Position numbers and translations under genes: made by a program. Below, one piece after another: positions 6,931 to 13,517 of a DNA stretch of 19,212 bases; positions within the stretch are counted from its first letter, which is position 1; every line of letters begins with the position of its first letter. Source of the DNA: Lachnospiraceae bacterium (GTDB taxonomy: Bacteria > Bacillota > Clostridia > Lachnospirales > Lachnospiraceae); assembly GCA_017964745.1 (NCBI GenBank), contig JAGCRJ010000168.1:1-19212 (forward strand). Reading direction: 5' to 3'. The notes under the pieces were generated by a model, which worked only from the letters and a program-made list of their open reading frames with translations, did no database searches and was not told the origin of the DNA.

Positions 6931-8523
6931 GTGAAGGGCGTAAAAAGATTTGCCGCCACATTTTTAATAATCACAGGATTGGTATTGCTCCTGGCTGAAG
7001 GAGCGTATGCCTATCTTTTGCATACCCGTTTTGAACTTTTCGGTCATCCCTGTGACATTTACATGGAAAGTATCAGCTTCGAAGGAAGCGAGATAACCGA
7101 TTTTGCCTCGCTTGAAAACGGACTCAGGAAATTTCCCCATCTGAAGACCGTGGATACCGGTTCTTTCATGATGTATGCGGAGGATGTTCCGGAGCTTCAG
7201 AGGACATTTCCCGGTGTAATGTTCAGGTACGATACCTGGGTCAATATCGAGGGAAGCGATTATCCGATAGATTCTACCGAGGTCAATCTTACCGATCACG
7301 GCTACACGGATCTCAATACCCTGATAGCAAAGCTTGCTTTCATGCCGGCTCTTGAAAGCGTGATTTTTGGTGAAAACCATATCACCGCCGCGGACAAGTT
7401 CACTCTTATGGACAGATTCCCCGGAGTGGATTTCAGGGTTGTCGAGATCTACAATATCGGAGGCGTTGATGCTCCGGCAAATGCGGACAGCATAGACCTT
7501 ACATGGGCTACGATCGACGGAACTCTGATCGATAAGCTCAGTCTTTTCCCTGAGCTTAAGTCCGTTAATCTTCACGGACACGACCTTACCTGGGACGAAA
7601 GACTTGAATATGCGAGAAAGTATCCTAAGGTCAATTTCGGCTGGGATGTCGAATACGGCGAGGAAGTATACGATTCATCGGAAGTTACCGAGATAGATCT
7701 TTCACGAAAGAAGCTTACGGTCGATGATCTTGACACTCTCAAGGAGCTTACTGAGCAGATCAGAGGACTTGAAAAGCTGATCGTCTGCGACTGCGGACTT
7801 GATAACGAGACACTCGGTGAGTTCAGAAAGGTTGTACCCGATGTCAATGTCGTATGGCGTCTGTACATGGGTAAATGGAAGCTCAGGACCGATCAGATCA
7901 CTTTCTCCGTGCTCATCTATAACTACAATTACGAAAGACTCAGAAGCAAGGACATCCAGGTACTTAAGTATTGTACCGATCTGAGATGCCTTGACCTCGG
8001 ACATCAGTCGATCGTTGATATCAGCGTAATAGGTGATTATCTGCCGGAGCTCAGACTCCTTATCATGGCCGATAACTGGATCAATGATCTTTCACCGCTT
8101 GCGAAGTGCAAGCACCTGCATTACCTGGAGCTTTTCGTAAACAACATCACCGATCTTTCACCGCTCGGGGAGCTTCATGAACTTGTTGATGTAAATATCA
8201 GCTACAACAGAAGGCTGAGCGATATCACTCCTCTTCTTAATTCTCCCATGATGGAGAGGGTATGGCTTGAGAGTACGTCCGTTTCGTCCGAAGATTTCGA
8301 TCTTCTCGAAGCGACATATCCCAATGCCAAGGTTGTCCGTGTCGTAAGGGGAAGACCGTCCGTTGACCAGGGCTGGAGGGACGGATGTGCCAGATACAAG
8401 CAGATGATGGATATGTGGTTCAACAATTATTACGGTGACGAGTTCTATAAATATGATTATCTGGCCATTGAACTGGGACTTAGGGATGATGAGCCGGAAG
8501 AGAGCAGGGCGGTGCCGTATTAG
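6931..8523 (+). CDS. membrane-anchored leucine-rich repeat protein
   Basis: A 530-aa protein with one N-terminal hydrophobic segment (about 8-28), so most of it is probably extracytoplasmic. I chose GTG at 6931 because AAAGGA (6916-6921) lies 9 nt before it; the in-frame TTG at 6895 coincides with the predicted transcription start and has no ribosome site. Residues about 45-320 look like four degenerate tandem units of 64-71 aa, each with a short beta-like strand, a 'FPxL' segment and a 'FPxVxF' segment. Residues about 350-450 are canonical 22-residue leucine-rich repeats of the internalin style (NWINDLSPL, NNITDLSPL, RRLSDITPL). The C-terminus (about 478-530) is Tyr-rich and unassigned. No cell-wall sorting signal is present. 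LRR domains usually bind proteins or glycans; the partner here is unknown. Confidence 0.85.
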   Translation: MKGVKRFAATFLIITGLVLLLAEGAYAYLLHTRFELFGHPCDIYMESISFEGSEITDFASLENGLRKFPHLKTVDTGSFMMYAEDVPELQRTFPGVMFRYDTWVNIEGSDYPIDSTEVNLTDHGYTDLNTLIAKLAFMPALESVIFGENHITAADKFTLMDRFPGVDFRVVEIYNIGGVDAPANADSIDLTWATIDGTLIDKLSLFPELKSVNLHGHDLTWDERLEYARKYPKVNFGWDVEYGEEVYDSSEVTEIDLSRKKLTVDDLDTLKELTEQIRGLEKLIVCDCGLDNETLGEFRKVVPDVNVVWRLYMGKWKLRTDQITFSVLIYNYNYERLRSKDIQVLKYCTDLRCLDLGHQSIVDISVIGDYLPELRLLIMADNWINDLSPLAKCKHLHYLELFVNNITDLSPLGELHELVDVNISYNRRLSDITPLLNSPMMERVWLESTSVSSEDFDLLEATYPNAKVVRVVRGRPSVDQGWRDGCARYKQMMDMWFNNYYGDEFYKYDYLAIELGLRDDEPEESRAVPY

Positions 8524-8584
8524 AGCCGAAAAACCGCGATTTTCCAAGGGATCATGCGGCCTTGCGGAAAAGAAAAAATAAGTG

Positions 8585-8613
8585 TTGCATTTAACGGTTT
8601 GCTATGATATTAT
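8585..8613 (+). promoter_or_regulatory. promoter of tRNA-Pro
   Basis: TTGCAT (8585-8590), a 17-nt spacer and TATTAT (8608-8613) with an extended TG (TGATATTAT, 8605-8613). The start site would be about 8620, 12 nt before the tRNA. Confidence 0.75.
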
Positions 8614-8631
8614 TATCAAGCTGTTGAAAAA

Positions 8632-8706
8632 CGGGGTGTGGCTCAGCTTGGTTAGAGCGCCGTCTTAGGGAGGCGGAGGTCGCGAGTTCGAATCCCGCCA
8701 CTCCGA
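8632..8706 (+). tRNA. tRNA-Pro (anticodon AGG)
   Basis: A 75-nt cloverleaf. The acceptor CGGGGTG (8632-8638) pairs with CACTCCG (8699-8705) with one G-T; the C1-G72 pair is typical of bacterial tRNA-Pro. The D-arm is GCTC/GAGC. The anticodon stem CCGTC/GGCGG encloses TTAGGGA (8665-8671), giving AGG at 8667-8669 followed by G37. The T-stem GCGAG/CCCGC has one A-C mismatch (8685/8695). CCA is not encoded. Confidence 0.9.
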
Positions 8707-8708
8707 CT

Positions 8709-8742
8709 AAAAAACTCTTCATCAATCGATGAAGAGTTTTTT
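8709..8742. terminator. bidirectional intrinsic terminator after tRNA-Pro
   Basis: AAAAAACTCTTCATC pairs with GATGAAGAGTTTTTT around an AATC loop, a 15-bp stem with A/T-rich ends, followed by CTTTTATCTC on the plus strand. The A-tract on the other side gives a T-run for the minus-strand lipoprotein gene that ends at 8770. Confidence 0.9.
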
Positions 8743-8769
8743 CTTTTATCTCTTATATCAGATCTTTTT

Positions 8770-9984
8770 TCAGCCGTTTGCGGTTCCGTACCATACAATA
8801 TCGTTCGGACCGGGAACTTCGGGGTAACTGGCAATATCAGGACACAGGCAGTATTGATATGTGCCGTCAAGCGGTGTGGCTTCGATCTCCGTGCCCATAT
8901 CATCGATAAAGGATCCTTTTTCCGTACTGTAAATGTAATGGTAATAGCTGATGCTTCCGTCATCTGAGGCGTTCTCATAATTGATGACGATCAATCCGTT
9001 GCCACGCATGAAGATATTGTCTATCGTGCAATCCTGTGGGACGAGCTCGTTCACAATGATGTCCTTAACCCAATAGTTTACGGTTGCTTCGTCTATGGTT
9101 GTTCCTGCGAACTCATATACATTATCGGTTTCACTGTCATAGAAGAAATAGTATTTTTTCCATGTATGTCCGATCATAAAGCCGAGCTCCGCATCATAGT
9201 TCATATCGTATGAACTGTCTGTGATGGTAAACCTGTCACTGTATTTGTCATCGGGTGCAACATATCCGACGCCCGAAAAACCGGCTTCCGAAACCTTTCC
9301 GTTCTCAACACTGTATACGTAGGTGTAGCTTTCGGATACAAAATAGTCGGTGAAAAGAATGTATACGGTATCGCCCAGCGTCATAAAACGTGCTTCATCA
9401 CCTATACCCAATCCGACGCTGCTGCGCAAAGCTACGCATCCCTCGGGTGAAACATACCACAGATTACCGCAGATACGTGTAATATCGTCCCAGTCCTCGG
9501 ATACCGTACCGATAAGTGCAAAGGCTTCTTCAATCCCGTCATCGTCGAAATCATCGCGCACGAATGCAGCAACTTCATCCTCGGTAGCACCTGTCTCGTC
9601 AATAAGTGTGTCCCATAATATATCTGCAAGCTCCATGGTGTTTCTTGATTCTACCCTGAGCGTTACGTCGTGATCGGGCATGATGAAAGTAATTATGTAG
9701 CCCTTTGAATCCGAGTAGTCCACGTCAAGGACCTCATCGTCGAGATAAAAGGTATAATCGGTATCGGTTGCGATAATGTCATAGTAAAGAGTGACCTTTT
9801 TACCTTCTTCGTAAGAATCTTTGGCTTTTTTAAAATCATCCTTGCATCCGAGGTAATCAACCTCATACTTTTCGGCTTCTTCTTCGTCCCCGGGGTCAGG
9901 GTCCGGAGCTTCGGAAACGTCACCGCATCCGCAGAGCATAAGAAGCATCATCAATATGAAGATCTTACAGAACATTTTTTTCAT
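8770..9984 (-). CDS. lipoprotein of unknown function
   Basis: A 404-aa protein. The ATG at 9984 gives a clean lipoprotein signal (MKKMFCKIFILMML...) with lipobox LCGC and lipidated Cys20, and AGAGGAAG lies about 10 nt upstream; the frame extends further upstream but without signal-like sequence. An acidic linker (about 22-40) follows the Cys, typical of surface lipoproteins. Residues about 40-115 contain a beta-rich stretch ending IMPDHDVTLRVE, reminiscent of InlB B-repeat-like modules. Later DDFDDDGIEEAFALIG (about 145-160) resembles an FG-GAP or Ca-binding-loop signature. The remainder shows repeated short hydrophobic/aromatic strands, suggesting an all-beta fold. I cannot assign a function. 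It is convergent with tRNA-Pro and divergent from the diguanylate cyclase. Confidence 0.8.
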   Translation of the reverse strand: MKKMFCKIFILMMLLMLCGCGDVSEAPDPDPGDEEEAEKYEVDYLGCKDDFKKAKDSYEEGKKVTLYYDIIATDTDYTFYLDDEVLDVDYSDSKGYIITFIMPDHDVTLRVESRNTMELADILWDTLIDETGATEDEVAAFVRDDFDDDGIEEAFALIGTVSEDWDDITRICGNLWYVSPEGCVALRSSVGLGIGDEARFMTLGDTVYILFTDYFVSESYTYVYSVENGKVSEAGFSGVGYVAPDDKYSDRFTITDSSYDMNYDAELGFMIGHTWKKYYFFYDSETDNVYEFAGTTIDEATVNYWVKDIIVNELVPQDCTIDNIFMRGNGLIVINYENASDDGSISYYHYIYSTEKGSFIDDMGTEIEATPLDGTYQYCLCPDIASYPEVPGPNDIVWYGTANG

Positions 9985-10020
9985 TTTAATAAATCTTCCT
10001 CTCATAAAAAATATAAACCC

Positions 10021-10056
10021 GGATATCATAATATCAGATATCCCATCCTGTTGGGA
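10021..10056. promoter_or_regulatory. inverted repeats and candidate extended -10 upstream of the lipoprotein gene
   Basis: GGATATC (10021-10027) and GATATCC (10037-10043) form an inverted repeat with a 9-nt spacer. On the minus strand the spacer carries TGATATTAT, an extended -10 like those before tRNA-Pro and the LRR gene. A second small inverted repeat TCCCA/TGGGA (10041-10045, 10052-10056) overlaps it upstream. No good -35 is seen. The layout suggests an operator laid over a promoter; no regulator is identified. Confidence 0.35.
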
Positions 10057-10146
10057 TTTATTTAAATCGATTAAGGATTTTCTTGCTTTATTGCTTGATT
10101 TTTTTGTCAAATAGGCTTTCACGAATCGATTTTTCAGTTTTTTTGG

Positions 10147-10175
10147 TTGCCTTTTCCCATTCAGACCAGTAAAAT
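10147..10175 (+). promoter_or_regulatory. promoter of the diguanylate cyclase gene (leaderless arrangement)
   Basis: TTGCCT (10147-10152), a 17-nt spacer and TAAAAT (10170-10175). The predicted start is about 10182, some 4 nt before the ATG at 10186. Confidence 0.55.
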
Positions 10176-10185
10176 TAAAATATCT

Positions 10186-11337
10186 ATGAACAAACCTGAG
10201 GACATTGCAAGAAGTAAAATAATCAAGGTGTTCTTCCAACTTACAGCACTCGGTTTTCTCGCGAGTGTGATTATTTTTGCTGTAAGCTATTTCAGACATA
10301 ATATAACCTATGATGTAAGGTTATATGTTGTTCTCAGGATCATTCTTCCCACCGTAGTCAATATGGCGGCAACGATTGCCACTTACTTCGTCAATAAATC
10401 TCAGAGCTTCAGTAATTACGTAAAATGCGCGGTATGCTCATTTGCATTTGCGACCATAGGCGGAAGCTTCTCGTTCTGGAACGGCTATTATGTCGCTCTC
10501 TGGTGCCTGCCGGTTCTTGCCGTAATGTTCTGCAGCGTATTCCATGAGATGCAGCTTCTTTTCAGCGTTACCGTTTATTCGATCATCCTTGTCGCGGTTT
10601 CGGCATTCTATGAAATGATCAGATTCCCTGACAATTATATGTATTATCTTGAGATCATGCTTGTCGTTATGATGGTTCTTGCGTGCGGAGCGATGGTTTC
10701 CCGCAACATGATCATTTACAACAAGGAGATGTACAACATCCTCTATGACGCCAACGAAAAGAGCGATAAATACCGTAAGCGTCTCGAGACCGACCAGCTG
10801 ACTTATCTCCACACAAGACCTTATGCCCAGGAGAAGGCGGACATCTTCCTTCTCGATGCGAGCAAGGAGCATCCCGTTTCGCTGGCTGTCGTTGACCTCG
10901 ATTTCTTCAAGAGCATCAACGATACATACGGACACAAGAACGGTGACGTCGTACTCTGGAAGTTCGGAGATACCGTCAACAAGAATATGAAGGATAATCT
11001 TGTAGTCGGAAGATACGGCGGAGAGGAATTCATATTTGTATTTGACGGCGGAGATTATCACGACCATATCAAGTATATGGACGAGCTCAGGGAAAAGTTC
11101 GGTAAGATACATTACAAGTTTACCGACAGGAGCGTAACCTTCAGCTGCGGTATCGTAACGGCTTATTATCCCACCACATTCTCGGATGCCTTCAAGTATG
11201 CCGATGCCGGCGTCTACTACTCCAAGGAGAACGGAAGAAACCGCGTAACGGCTTATCTGATGCCTCCTCAGACCAAGGAGCAGGATAATTATCCCAAGAC
11301 GGGAGACTTGAGACCCGAAAGCGGCTCGGGATCGTAA
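10186..11337 (+). CDS. membrane diguanylate cyclase (GGDEF)
   Basis: A 383-aa protein that should make cyclic-di-GMP from two GTP at the inner face of the membrane. The N-terminal half (about 15-175) has roughly five or six hydrophobic segments, a membrane sensor I cannot name. The cyclase domain (about 200-355) carries the metal-binding VVDLDFFKSIND (Asp237 onward) and an intact GRYGGEEF signature (GGEEF 278-282). At the inhibitory I-site position the sequence is KDNL rather than RxxD, so product inhibition is probably absent. The C-terminal tail is short and polar. ATG 10186 is preferred over TTG 10147, since the TTG is part of the promoter and neither has a Shine-Dalgarno. An in-window counterpart is the EAL protein at 3732-5699. 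Confidence 0.9.
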   Translation: MNKPEDIARSKIIKVFFQLTALGFLASVIIFAVSYFRHNITYDVRLYVVLRIILPTVVNMAATIATYFVNKSQSFSNYVKCAVCSFAFATIGGSFSFWNGYYVALWCLPVLAVMFCSVFHEMQLLFSVTVYSIILVAVSAFYEMIRFPDNYMYYLEIMLVVMMVLACGAMVSRNMIIYNKEMYNILYDANEKSDKYRKRLETDQLTYLHTRPYAQEKADIFLLDASKEHPVSLAVVDLDFFKSINDTYGHKNGDVVLWKFGDTVNKNMKDNLVVGRYGGEEFIFVFDGGDYHDHIKYMDELREKFGKIHYKFTDRSVTFSCGIVTAYYPTTFSDAFKYADAGVYYSKENGRNRVTAYLMPPQTKEQDNYPKTGDLRPESGSGS

Positions 11338-11358
11338 AAGAAAACATATTGAAACACC

Positions 11359-11390
11359 AAAGAACCGGTTTTATGCCGGTTCTTTTTTGT
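11359..11390 (+). terminator. intrinsic terminator of the diguanylate cyclase gene
   Basis: AAAGAACCGG (11359-11368) pairs with CCGGTTCTTT (11376-11385) around a 7-nt loop, and the T-run continues to 11388. Confidence 0.88.
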
Positions 11391-11460
11391 GTGAAAAATT
11401 TTACACATGGCTTTTTGTATCATTCTCACTGTAAGAAAAAAATAACCGGTATTTACCGGA
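11388..11460. repeat. two inverted repeats in the leader region of the small membrane protein
   Basis: TGTGAAAA and TTTTACACA (within 11389-11407) form an A/T-rich inverted repeat, and CCGGT ATTT ACCGG (11447-11460) a short GC hairpin. They lie between the terminator and the next start codon. Possible operator and leader hairpin; no clear promoter could be fixed here. Confidence 0.35.
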
Positions 11461-11489
11461 TAAAATCTTGGAAAACAGGGAGGAATATC

Positions 11490-11879
11490 ATGAAGACACT
11501 CGGCAGGATAATCAAATCGGAATATGTATTCTTGGGAATACTGACAATACTTCTTATACTCGCTGCATTCTTTCTTTTTTCGATCACTGTGAAAGGAAAG
11601 CCTGCGGACGACAATTCCGTGTGGAATGAATACTATGCGCCGATGGAGAGCGAATATGTCAGTGAGGTAAGGGCATATCTTAAGGACAGCGGATACGTTA
11701 ATTCCGGAGTAACTCTGACACATACCACGGATGAGGAACTGAACAGGGTATATACGCTCAGCATTCATCACAGAAGGCTTGAAGGATGCAGCGAGGAAAG
11801 GAGGGAGGAGATAAGCGAAGTCCTTAAGTCAATGGGCTTTGAGGACGACAGATGCGTGATCTGCGTGGAGCTGTCCTGA
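11490..11879 (+). CDS. small single-span membrane protein, unknown function
   Basis: A 129-aa protein. ATG 11490 is fixed by GGGAGGA 6 nt upstream; longer in-frame starts reach back into the preceding terminator and are rejected. One hydrophobic segment (about residues 14-33, VFLGILTILLILAAFFLF) follows a basic N-terminus, leaving an about 95-aa hydrophilic domain, most likely outside. That domain has an alternating pattern with two Cys near the C-terminus (RCVICVELS) and one more in the middle (EGCSEE). I recognise no family. It precedes the DUF1653 gene by 74 nt, which has its own -10 box. Confidence 0.72.
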   Translation: MKTLGRIIKSEYVFLGILTILLILAAFFLFSITVKGKPADDNSVWNEYYAPMESEYVSEVRAYLKDSGYVNSGVTLTHTTDEELNRVYTLSIHHRRLEGCSEERREEISEVLKSMGFEDDRCVICVELS

Positions 11880-11916
11880 CACTCACGCGGAGTTAGATTT
11901 TTGACGGCGGATGGAG

Positions 11917-11922
11917 TATAAT
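11917..11922 (+). promoter_or_regulatory. -10 box upstream of the DUF1653 gene
   Basis: A perfect TATAAT lies 31 nt before the ATG. The nearby TTGACG (11901-11906) is only 10 nt away, too close to be its -35; TTAGAT at 18 nt (11893-11898) is weak. Promoter likely, -35 uncertain. Confidence 0.45.
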
Positions 11923-11953
11923 AGGTCTAGTTTTGAACTTGAAAGGAGACCAT

Positions 11954-12472
11954 ATGCCTACGCCTGTCGAAGGAGAACTTTACAGACATTTCAAAGGCGG
12001 TCTGTACAGGATCGTCACTATCGCACAACATACCGAAACCCAGGAGGGACTCGTGATCTACAGATCCGAGGATGATCCTTCCAAAGTGTGGGCCAGACCG
12101 GTCACTCTTTTCTGTTCACCCGTTGACAGGGTTAAATACCCCGATGCAGCGCAGGAAATGAGATTTGAGAAGGTAACCGGAGACGGCAAGGCCGTTTCTT
12201 CCTCTGCACCCGCACCCGCTGCCGCTAAGGCTTCTGCGGACGGTGACGGACTCGATCCCGAGGTGGAGGCATTCCTTGATGCCAAGAGTTCCATTGACAG
12301 GATCCATATCCTTTCCTCGCTTAATCACAGGCTTACGGATGAGATGCTCATCACAATGGCGACCGCCTGTGATGTGGAGCTTCCGGAGGGAGATATCCGC
12401 ACCAAGTACCAGTCCCTCAGGGAATCACTTGTGATCCTCGGTAAGTATGAAGGCGAAAGACTCAGAAAGTGA
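11954..12472 (+). CDS. DUF1653 domain protein with extra C-terminal helical domain
   Basis: A 172-aa cytoplasmic protein. The start is ATG 11954 behind AAAGGAG (5-nt spacing). Residues about 5-65 match DUF1653: the YRHFKGGLYRIV core, AQHTET, VIYR and the W-R-P segment before FCSPVDRV. Most DUF1653 proteins are barely longer than that domain. Here an Ala/Pro/Ser linker (about 80-97) leads to a second part (about 100-172) predicted helical (DPEVEAFLDA, DRIHILSSLNHRLTDEML, YQSLRESLVILGKYEGERL). The function of DUF1653 is not established. The 28-nt gap to the 5'-nucleotidase gene suggests co-transcription. Confidence 0.85.
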   Translation: MPTPVEGELYRHFKGGLYRIVTIAQHTETQEGLVIYRSEDDPSKVWARPVTLFCSPVDRVKYPDAAQEMRFEKVTGDGKAVSSSAPAPAAAKASADGDGLDPEVEAFLDAKSSIDRIHILSSLNHRLTDEMLITMATACDVELPEGDIRTKYQSLRESLVILGKYEGERLRK

Positions 12473-12481
12473 CTTTTGTAC

Positions 12482-12499
12482 AGCCCCCTAAGGAGGGCT
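12482..12499 (+). promoter_or_regulatory. hairpin enclosing the 5'-nucleotidase ribosome-binding site
   Basis: AGCCC (12482-12486) pairs with GGGCT (12495-12499), and the AAGGAGG Shine-Dalgarno (12490-12496) lies in the loop and 3' arm. Translation could depend on melting of this structure, for example by ribosomes finishing the upstream gene at 12472. Confidence 0.45.
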
Positions 12500-12500
12500 T

Positions 12501-13442
12501 ATGTCATACAAACTTGAAGATAAAATGGTCATCGGAGTTTCGTCGAGAGCTCTTTTTGACCTTACAAAGGAAAACGAGATATTCGAAAAGGAAGGACTCG
12601 ATGCTTATCAGTCCTACCAGTTCGAACATGAGAAGGATATTCTTGAACCCGGTCCCGGTTTTTCACTTATAAAGAATCTTCTTGCTCTTAACGATAAGGA
12701 TCCCGAGAATCCTCTGGTGGAAGTTATCATCATGTCCAGAAATTCCACCAACACATCCCTCAGGGTATTTAATTCCATCAAACATTATGGACTTAAGATA
12801 ACCCGCGCGGTGCTTGCGAGCGGTTCTTCGCTTTCGCCCTATCTGCAGGCATTCAAGACGGATCTTTTCCTGTCGGCATATGAGGACGATGTACAGAATG
12901 CGATAAACAGCGGTATTGCCGCAGGTATGATCCTTACCGATCATTCGTATTCCGGCGCGACCGACGGTTCCATAAGGATTGCTTTCGATGGCGATGCGGT
13001 TCTTTTCGATGATGCTTCCGAGGTCATCTTCAAGGAGAAGGGACTTGAGGCGTTTGAGGAGAATGAAGCAGTCAATGCGGACAATCCGCTTAACGAAGGT
13101 CCCTTTGCCGGCTTCCTCAAAAAACTCACCTGGATCAGGAATAAATACGGAGCAGACGAGTGTCCCATCCGTACCGCACTCGTTACCGCAAGAAGCGCTC
13201 CTGCCCATGAAAGAGTCATCAAGACGCTCCGCAGCTGGAATGTCAGGCTTGATGAAGCATTCTTCCTCGGTGGTGTGGAGAAGAAGGAGATCCTCAAGGC
13301 GTTCGGCGCACAGATATTCTTCGATGATCAGTCCGTACATACCGATCCCGCAGCCGAAGAGGTACCCAGTGCCAGGGTTCCGTATAAGGGCGGACGCCTC
13401 GGATACGACGGAGATGTTAATAACGGGCCCGGAGATGCTTAG
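12501..13442 (+). CDS. 5'-nucleotidase, cN-I (NT5C1A-like) family
   Basis: A 313-aa cytoplasmic protein that should dephosphorylate nucleoside 5'-monophosphates, AMP in the characterised relatives. The N-terminal block IGVSSRALFDL...EKEGLDAYQSYQ (11-40) and FEHEKDILEPG (41-51) are typical of this family, as are IMSRNSTNTSLRVFNSI (77-93), FDGDAVLFDD (162-171), LVTARSAP (227-234) and FFDDQ (273-277). Its length is close to that of bacterial members. ATG 12501 follows AAGGAGG with a 4-nt gap. It probably shares a transcript with the DUF1653 gene 28 nt upstream. A role in purine salvage or in keeping nucleotide pools is inferred. Confidence 0.9.
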   Translation: MSYKLEDKMVIGVSSRALFDLTKENEIFEKEGLDAYQSYQFEHEKDILEPGPGFSLIKNLLALNDKDPENPLVEVIIMSRNSTNTSLRVFNSIKHYGLKITRAVLASGSSLSPYLQAFKTDLFLSAYEDDVQNAINSGIAAGMILTDHSYSGATDGSIRIAFDGDAVLFDDASEVIFKEKGLEAFEENEAVNADNPLNEGPFAGFLKKLTWIRNKYGADECPIRTALVTARSAPAHERVIKTLRSWNVRLDEAFFLGGVEKKEILKAFGAQIFFDDQSVHTDPAAEEVPSARVPYKGGRLGYDGDVNNGPGDA

Positions 13443-13444
13443 CA

Positions 13445-13506
13445 AGGCCGTAAGGCCTGCGCATTTATCCGTGCGCGAAATATAAAGGAGAAGGCTAAAA
13501 CAGCCT
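13445..13506 (+). other. three-hairpin leader before the glycosyltransferase gene
   Basis: Three short stems lie in the 75-nt gap: AGGCC/GGCCT with a GTAA loop (13445-13458), GCGCA/TGCGC (13459-13476), and AGGCT/AGCCT with an AAAAC loop (13492-13506). The only strong Shine-Dalgarno, AAAGGAG (13484-13490), lies before the third hairpin, 27 nt from the ATG. None has a T-run, so these are not simple terminators. Confidence 0.4.
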
Positions 13507-13517
13507 GAAGTAAAGAA

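Noticed and set aside
1570..8706. Genomic island bounded by the two tRNA genes
   Set aside because: No integrase, no duplicated tRNA 3' ends at the far side and no change in codon or base style between the genes.
9985..10299. N-terminal extension of the lipoprotein upstream of 9984
   Set aside because: It would place about 105 hydrophilic, basic residues before a textbook lipoprotein signal and run through the promoter-like inverted repeat.
11349..11489. N-terminal extension of the small membrane protein
   Set aside because: It would start just before the terminator hairpin of the previous gene; the GGGAGGA site fixes the start at 11490.
12663..13445. 260-codon minus-strand frame opposite the 5'-nucleotidase
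   Set aside because: It mirrors a well-supported gene, has no recognisable domain and lacks a ribosome site.
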